Source: Choanephora cucurbitarum (lineage: Eukaryota; Mucoromycota; Mucoromycetes; Mucorales; Choanephoraceae). From it: a DNA stretch of 64,000 bases. The position numbers and the translations under genes are program-made. Positions 59,958 to 64,000 of this stretch are shown here, piece after piece (positions within the stretch are counted from its first letter, which is position 1; each line of letters begins with the position of its first letter). The DNA lies in assembly GCA_025331435.1 (NCBI GenBank), contig JAIWNI010000071.1, positions 62,001-126,000 on the forward strand. Direction: 5' to 3'. The notes beneath the pieces were generated by a model, which saw only the letters and a list, made by a program, of their open reading frames with translations, ran no database searches and was not told where the DNA came from.

Positions 59958-61257
59958 TCAAGCATTTTCTTCAAGAGTCTCAAAAAGTTCCCAATCACCT
60001 TTTGAAGATTCCTTCCATAATGTGACTTTGTTGTCACCACAGGAGACAGCCAATACGTTACCAGACAATGACCAGCTAACACGCCATACAACATCAGGGA
60101 ACTTTTGGCCTAATGTCTTATGAGTCCATTCTGATTTAGGAGCTTCTTGTGTCCAGATCAAGACAGATTTGTCCTGAGAACAACTTGCCAAATAACTCTT
60201 GGGGAGACCAACATTAGGGGCCCAAGCAACATCTCGAACCCAATCTGAATGACCATCTAATGTCTCCTCTTCTTGCCAAGTCTTGGTATCATCCCTTTTT
60301 ATAAAAAAAAAACATTAGTTACTAGCGCAACTTTTTTCTTTTCATGTGTACTTTACTTGTATCCCCAAATCTTTATCAAATTATCACAACCTGCAGAAAC
60401 AACCTTCTTGACAACGTTGATCTTAGGGTTATGATTGGCCTGAACTAAACTACCGGGAATAGCAGCAGGTGCCCAAGTGACTGCATTACAACCAATACCA
60501 TGAGCATCAATCAATTGTGTTTCCCATGATCCATCATCTACTCATACATATGAAAATCAATATGTTTCTCTGTTTTGAATAGCATATCTATATAGCGTAC
60601 CTTTATATTCGTGTATAGAAATTTTGCCATCTGAAGAAGCACAAGCCAAAATGGCACCCAATTCATGTGGAGCCCAAGCAACCGAATTCACTAATCTCTA
60701 ACGTATCAGTCTCTACCTTCTTTTATCTCTCTTTTTCTGTAAATTTACCTGAAGCAGTATGCTTGTTGTTTTCATGAATCTTTGTCCAACTACCATTTTG
60801 CTCTTTGAAAATAAGGACACGGCCATCATAAGCACAAGAAGCTAAGATGGTACCAAACTTGGGATGAGCCCATGCTACTTGCCAAACAGGAGCTGTGTTA
60901 CTATCAAATATACGGGTTAAACATACAATTTATATGTGTATGTATGTTCATCTTACTCTGTAATGGTATGACTTAAAGTTTGATTATCGCCATCTACGTT
61001 GAAAATCTTGATGGTGTGGTCAGAAGAAGCTGTAGCTAAACGACGAGAATAATAGTCGAGTTGAGCATCATGCTATTGAAAGAAAAGGAGGCAAAAGTCA
61101 ATAAAGGGATCAAACGCGTTTTTCTGATTTGTTTTGTGTAGGTTTACAATCATATCTTCATGATTCGTTTCAATCGTTTGAGTTGCTGCCTGTGCCTAGA
61201 TTGAGACAATGAGTATTCTAATGTATCATAGTATTTTCTATAAGTGTAGTTTACCAT
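59958..61257 (-). CDS. SEC13: Sec13, COPII coat / nuclear pore WD40 protein
   Basis: 308 residues from exons 61257-61255 (ATG only), 61195-61148, 61072-60957, 60900-60749, 60690-60601, 60537-60357 and 60294-59958. It starts [20 protein letters not shown] and continues [20 protein letters not shown], as in all Sec13. Six WD repeats follow ([77 protein letters not shown]). Sec13 pairs with Sec31 in the COPII cage, with the Nup84 (Y) complex, and with GATOR2 (SEACAT). The length matches the family (297-322). The start codon forms its own exon before a 59-base intron. Confidence 0.96.
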
Positions 61258-61630
61258 TTATATAGTGGTATATATATCTGTAATAAAGACACACACAAAA
61301 AAAAAGAAAATAGTTACCAAAATAGAGAATAGATGAATTTCAAGCACAGCGCTGACGTGGAGAGAATCTGTGCAAGCGAGTCTTTTTCCAAAGTTGTAAA
61401 AGTATCTTCTTCCTAGCTGGTAATTTTTTCCAAGACGCTTTAATTTATGCCTTCCTAAATTTAGGGTCCGACGAAAGATTCAAAATGTGCTTTCTCAAAG
61501 AGATACCCATAATGAAAAGCGTACCTTTGGTTTGATCGACAAGCTTTTATTTATGCTCATAAGTAAGCCTCTCTTTTCGATTGCTGCATAACATAATAAG
61601 ACAAGTTCATAGTTATTGTATTTTGAGATA

Positions 61631-61804
61631 CAATGATCGCTCAATTTAAGAGTGTTTGATTTAACAGTATGCTTAATATAAATGTAGCAATCCTTTGACT
61701 TAAGAATTGCTTCAAGCGTTAAAAAACCAATCAATTTAAGATCATGCTCAATATGATAGTGTATTTCCCAAGAATACGGACACTCTTAAATAAAGCGACT
61801 ACTG
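61631..61804 (-). mobile_element. MITE-like element, copy 3 (complete, inverted relative to copy 1)
   Basis: 174 bases. As written it aligns with the reverse complement of 17202-17373 end to end, at roughly 80% identity by eye. Shared blocks are GCAATCCTT, TCAAGCG, ATATGATAGTGTATTTC and the terminal ACACTCTTAAATAAAGCGACTA. The terminal inverted repeats (TCGCTCAATTTAAGAGTGT and its partner) remain. Confidence 0.75.
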
Positions 61805-61984
61805 CTAAATGGCTTATCTTGTGATAGAAAGATAGAGTGTCTGTATAGTGATAATACATTATCTTTGGTTGAACGGTCATTTGTCTAGATAGTTGCTCTT
61901 ATAAGAGAAACCCATGCATCAACACCATCTCTCCTTTTAATCTATATGGATTGCTAGAGCCATCACAGCTCTATCTCTCCCTGT

Positions 61985-63345
61985 AGAGCTCTCACCTTAT
62001 TGTAAGGGGCATTGGTGCAATATTACGACAATTGATGGCTTTCTCATTGTCCTAAAGCTATACTTGCTATTGATTCTATCATTTTTTAAGGAGATAACCA
62101 CTAACATATAAACGCATATTAGCTGAAACACTTTTGCGATTGGTAGCAAAGATAAGTTGATCAGCCATGAATTGATAACCTTGATTTCTGAAGCCATTTA
62201 AATAGGCTTGAGCAGACTAAGAGCATACCACCTTGAATCATCTGCGAAGATTGAAAGCTATATCTAGTTTGGAATTGCTATTATCAAAAGCAAGATAGAG
62301 CAAAACGACGTGCTTTGCAGATGCTGTTTCTCTTGAGCAGTCTTTGAATGAATTGATGATGAATTCCTCTAACTTTCCTTCATTTATTTTCTTTATCATT
62401 GTGTCAATGATGTTTGTAGCAGCAGCAATCGCCTTGTTTTCTGGTTGCAAGCACACCATTTTTTCTTCACCTTCATCCTTTTTATGTTCGTCAAAACGGC
62501 CTTTATGCGAGCAAGAAAGTCATTAGGAAGACAATTTTTCTCTTCATATAGCTGTTTGCGATTTTCTTGATTGATGTTATTCAAAAGATTCATTGTCAAC
62601 AGTATCAGCAGGGGAGCTTTTCCTTGAATCCTTGGGAATAGCAAGAACAGGAAACAAGGTCTTACAAATATAATACGTTCATATGCATTTCTGTTAATGC
62701 TATACATCTTAATGCACTCATACAAATCTCTCATCATATACTTGTATATTTGCTACCTTGCTTTAATTGGATTCTTACAACAAATTCTGCCTCGATTTGC
62801 CAAAGTGGACAATCTTCGCAGGACAAAGGACTCTGCGTCTTCAATGATGAAAACATTAAATGTTTAGAATCAAAGCAAGGAATTGTGCTTGACCTAAAAG
62901 CAACGGAGGATCTGTAAATAAATCAACAAAAATTCTAAAAAAGTTGACATGCTTGTTTTGCACTTGCTAAGGTTTTACCTATTCTTCTTCAGAGGGCTTT
63001 TTCTCAGTAATTGGATCACACTCTCGCTCTTTGCTATTATCTTTTCTTTTCTAATGTAGTATTTTATGGCCTATAGAGTATTTAGGCTAAAACTATATCC
63101 ATAAGGCAAAGGAAAGCTACCTATGCAAATCAAACACATTTCTCGTGTTTGTCTCATAAAATCTTTTCTGATTCTTTGTCGTTCTTCTTCAGAAAGATTG
63201 AAGACACTGAGTTCCTCGAAATGATCGATAATGTAATTCCTGAAGGAAGCGAATCCTTCAGCATCATTTTCTTTAATAACTGGTTAATCACTACAGGTTC
63301 AAGTCAAGGCGCAGAATTTGAGGTCTTGCACATTGTACAATACTT
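61985..63345 (-). pseudogene. Chain of decayed ORF fragments, unknown family (probable dead transposon or gene)
   Basis: Read on the minus strand, coding-like blocks follow each other with frame changes and stops: NDAEGFASFRNYIIDHFEEL and SVFNLSEEERQRIRKDFMRQ (63265-63080); YKYMMRDLYECIKMYSINRN (about 62745-62690); INQENRKQLYEEKNCLPNDF (about 62570-62510); NKAIAAATNIIDTMIKKINE, then EEFIINSFKDCSRETASAKH (62440-62300); and YQFMADQLIFATNRKSVSAN (about 62185-62115). The codon texture is coding-like, but no continuous frame or plausible intron set joins them. I do not recognise the family. Confidence 0.45.
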
Positions 63346-63483
63346 ACAGACGATGTGATTTGTTAAAGCAGTTCACTAATGTAATTTGTTTTATTTTGTG
63401 TCACTAGAATGTACATATAAACCACCTTGAGTTTGATGTTTCAACCTACTTCTTTCCTTCTTTTTTACTTCTCTATCTTTATT

Positions 63484-64000
63484 ATGGTCACTTGTCAAAT
63501 CAAAAAGAGATCTCTCAAACGCAAAATTGTAGTAGTGGGTGATGGTGCTTGTGGAAAAACATCTTTGCTTAATGTTTATATTAAAGCTTGTTTTCCAGAA
63601 GTAAATGTCCTTCATAAAAAAAAAACTCTGATTTAAAAAAGAAAAGAAAGGCATTGACTTATCCTTACAATAGATTTATGAACCTACAGTCTTTGAGAAT
63701 TATGTTCAAATAGTGAATGTCAATGAACGAGATGTCTATCTTTCATTATGGGATACAGCAGGTAAAGGAAAAAAAACATTGAAAAAGTACATCAGAAGAG
63801 GGAGAAGATAGCTGAGCCATGAAACTTGATTAGGACAAGAAGAATTTGATCGCATACGTTCACTCTCATATGAAGGTGCACATGTTGTATTGATATGCTA
63901 TTCTGTTGAAAACCGAGATTCACTAGAGAACATACCCAATCGATGGATAGAAGAAATACAAGAGAGTGCTCCCGATGCAAAAGTGATACTGGTGGCGTTA
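63484..64000 (+). CDS. Rho-family small GTPase (partial, 3' end beyond the window)
   Basis: Exons 63484-63600, 63674-63761 and 63834 to the edge, about 124 residues visible. G1 is [11 protein letters not shown], the effector/G2 region is [11 protein letters not shown] with the switch Thr, and G3 is [20 protein letters not shown]. The run FENYV then [16 protein letters not shown] marks the Rho subfamily rather than Ras or Rab. The N-terminus ([20 protein letters not shown]) is a little longer than in Rho1/Cdc42. An upstream in-frame ATG at 63427 is less likely because it adds a hydrophobic stretch. The NKxD motif, insert helix and CAAX box are off the edge, so the class (Rho1, Cdc42, Rac, Rho3/4) is open. 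Confidence 0.93.

Larger units (their letters stand above)
61258..63483. other. Gene-poor stretch (2.2 kb) with a MITE and dead ORFs
   Basis: It holds MITE copy 3 (61631-61804) and a chain of broken minus-strand ORFs (61985-63345). No intact gene, tRNA or rRNA was seen. Confidence 0.6.

Noticed and set aside
1..64000. CRISPR arrays, tRNA and rRNA genes
   Set aside because: Looked for by eye, and none found. The regular inverted and tandem motifs are explained by the hairpin, the MITEs and the polyQ repeat.

Overview
The window is nuclear DNA of a fungus, most likely Mucoromycotina (Mucorales-like). It is AT-rich. Genes carry many short GT-AG introns, mostly 50-90 bases. The gene set is fungal/opisthokont: DNA polymerase epsilon, Puf6, a TFIIIC WD40 subunit, Arp3, Sec13, RPL37, an HSF-type factor, a SUN/SUCO protein and a Rho GTPase. 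A sestrin, absent from the yeast models, supports an early-diverging fungus. No prokaryotic or organellar DNA, CRISPR array, rRNA or tRNA was seen. The exon coordinates were read by eye from splice signals and checked for phase and reading frame, so they are models.

Layout. 1-8.7 kb: POL2 (minus, cut by the left edge) and PUF6 (plus) diverge from a 281-base spacer with two ACGCGT boxes. 9-13.3 kb: glycerol kinase, then a small Cys/His-rich orphan. 14.4-16.6 kb: a secreted/type I kelch membrane protein. 17.8-23.5 kb: a TFIIIC WD40 subunit, a hotdog thioesterase, an orphan acidic protein and a bHLH factor. 25.4-27.2 kb: bifunctional PFK2/FBPase2. 27.2-31.2 kb: a gene-poor stretch with a MULE-type transposase relic. 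31.2-40.1 kb: Arp3, sestrin and a large PlsB/GNPAT-type acyltransferase. 40.1-45.4 kb: a Tc1/mariner-like relic, RPL37 and a polyQ HSF-type factor. 48.2-49.2 kb: a class II J-protein. 49.5-50.4 kb: a nearly perfect 297-base inverted repeat. 52.1-61.3 kb: a compact run of SUCO/SUN protein, HCNGP/SAP30BP-like protein, mitochondrial-type NAD kinase, a fucosyltransferase-like type II membrane protein and Sec13. 61.3-63.4 kb: MITE and dead-ORF territory. 63.5 kb to the end: the 5' part of a Rho-family GTPase.

The genes are unrelated housekeeping and regulatory loci rather than a pathway cluster. There are loose themes. Glycerol kinase, the GNPAT-type acyltransferase and PFKFB all touch glycerol/glycolytic carbon. 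Sec13, SUCO and the Golgi-type transferase are secretory. Arp3 and the Rho GTPase are actin-related. The unusual material is in the intergenic DNA: the hairpin at 49.5-50.4 kb, a three-copy MITE family whose ends match each other, and several decayed transposon or gene fragments.
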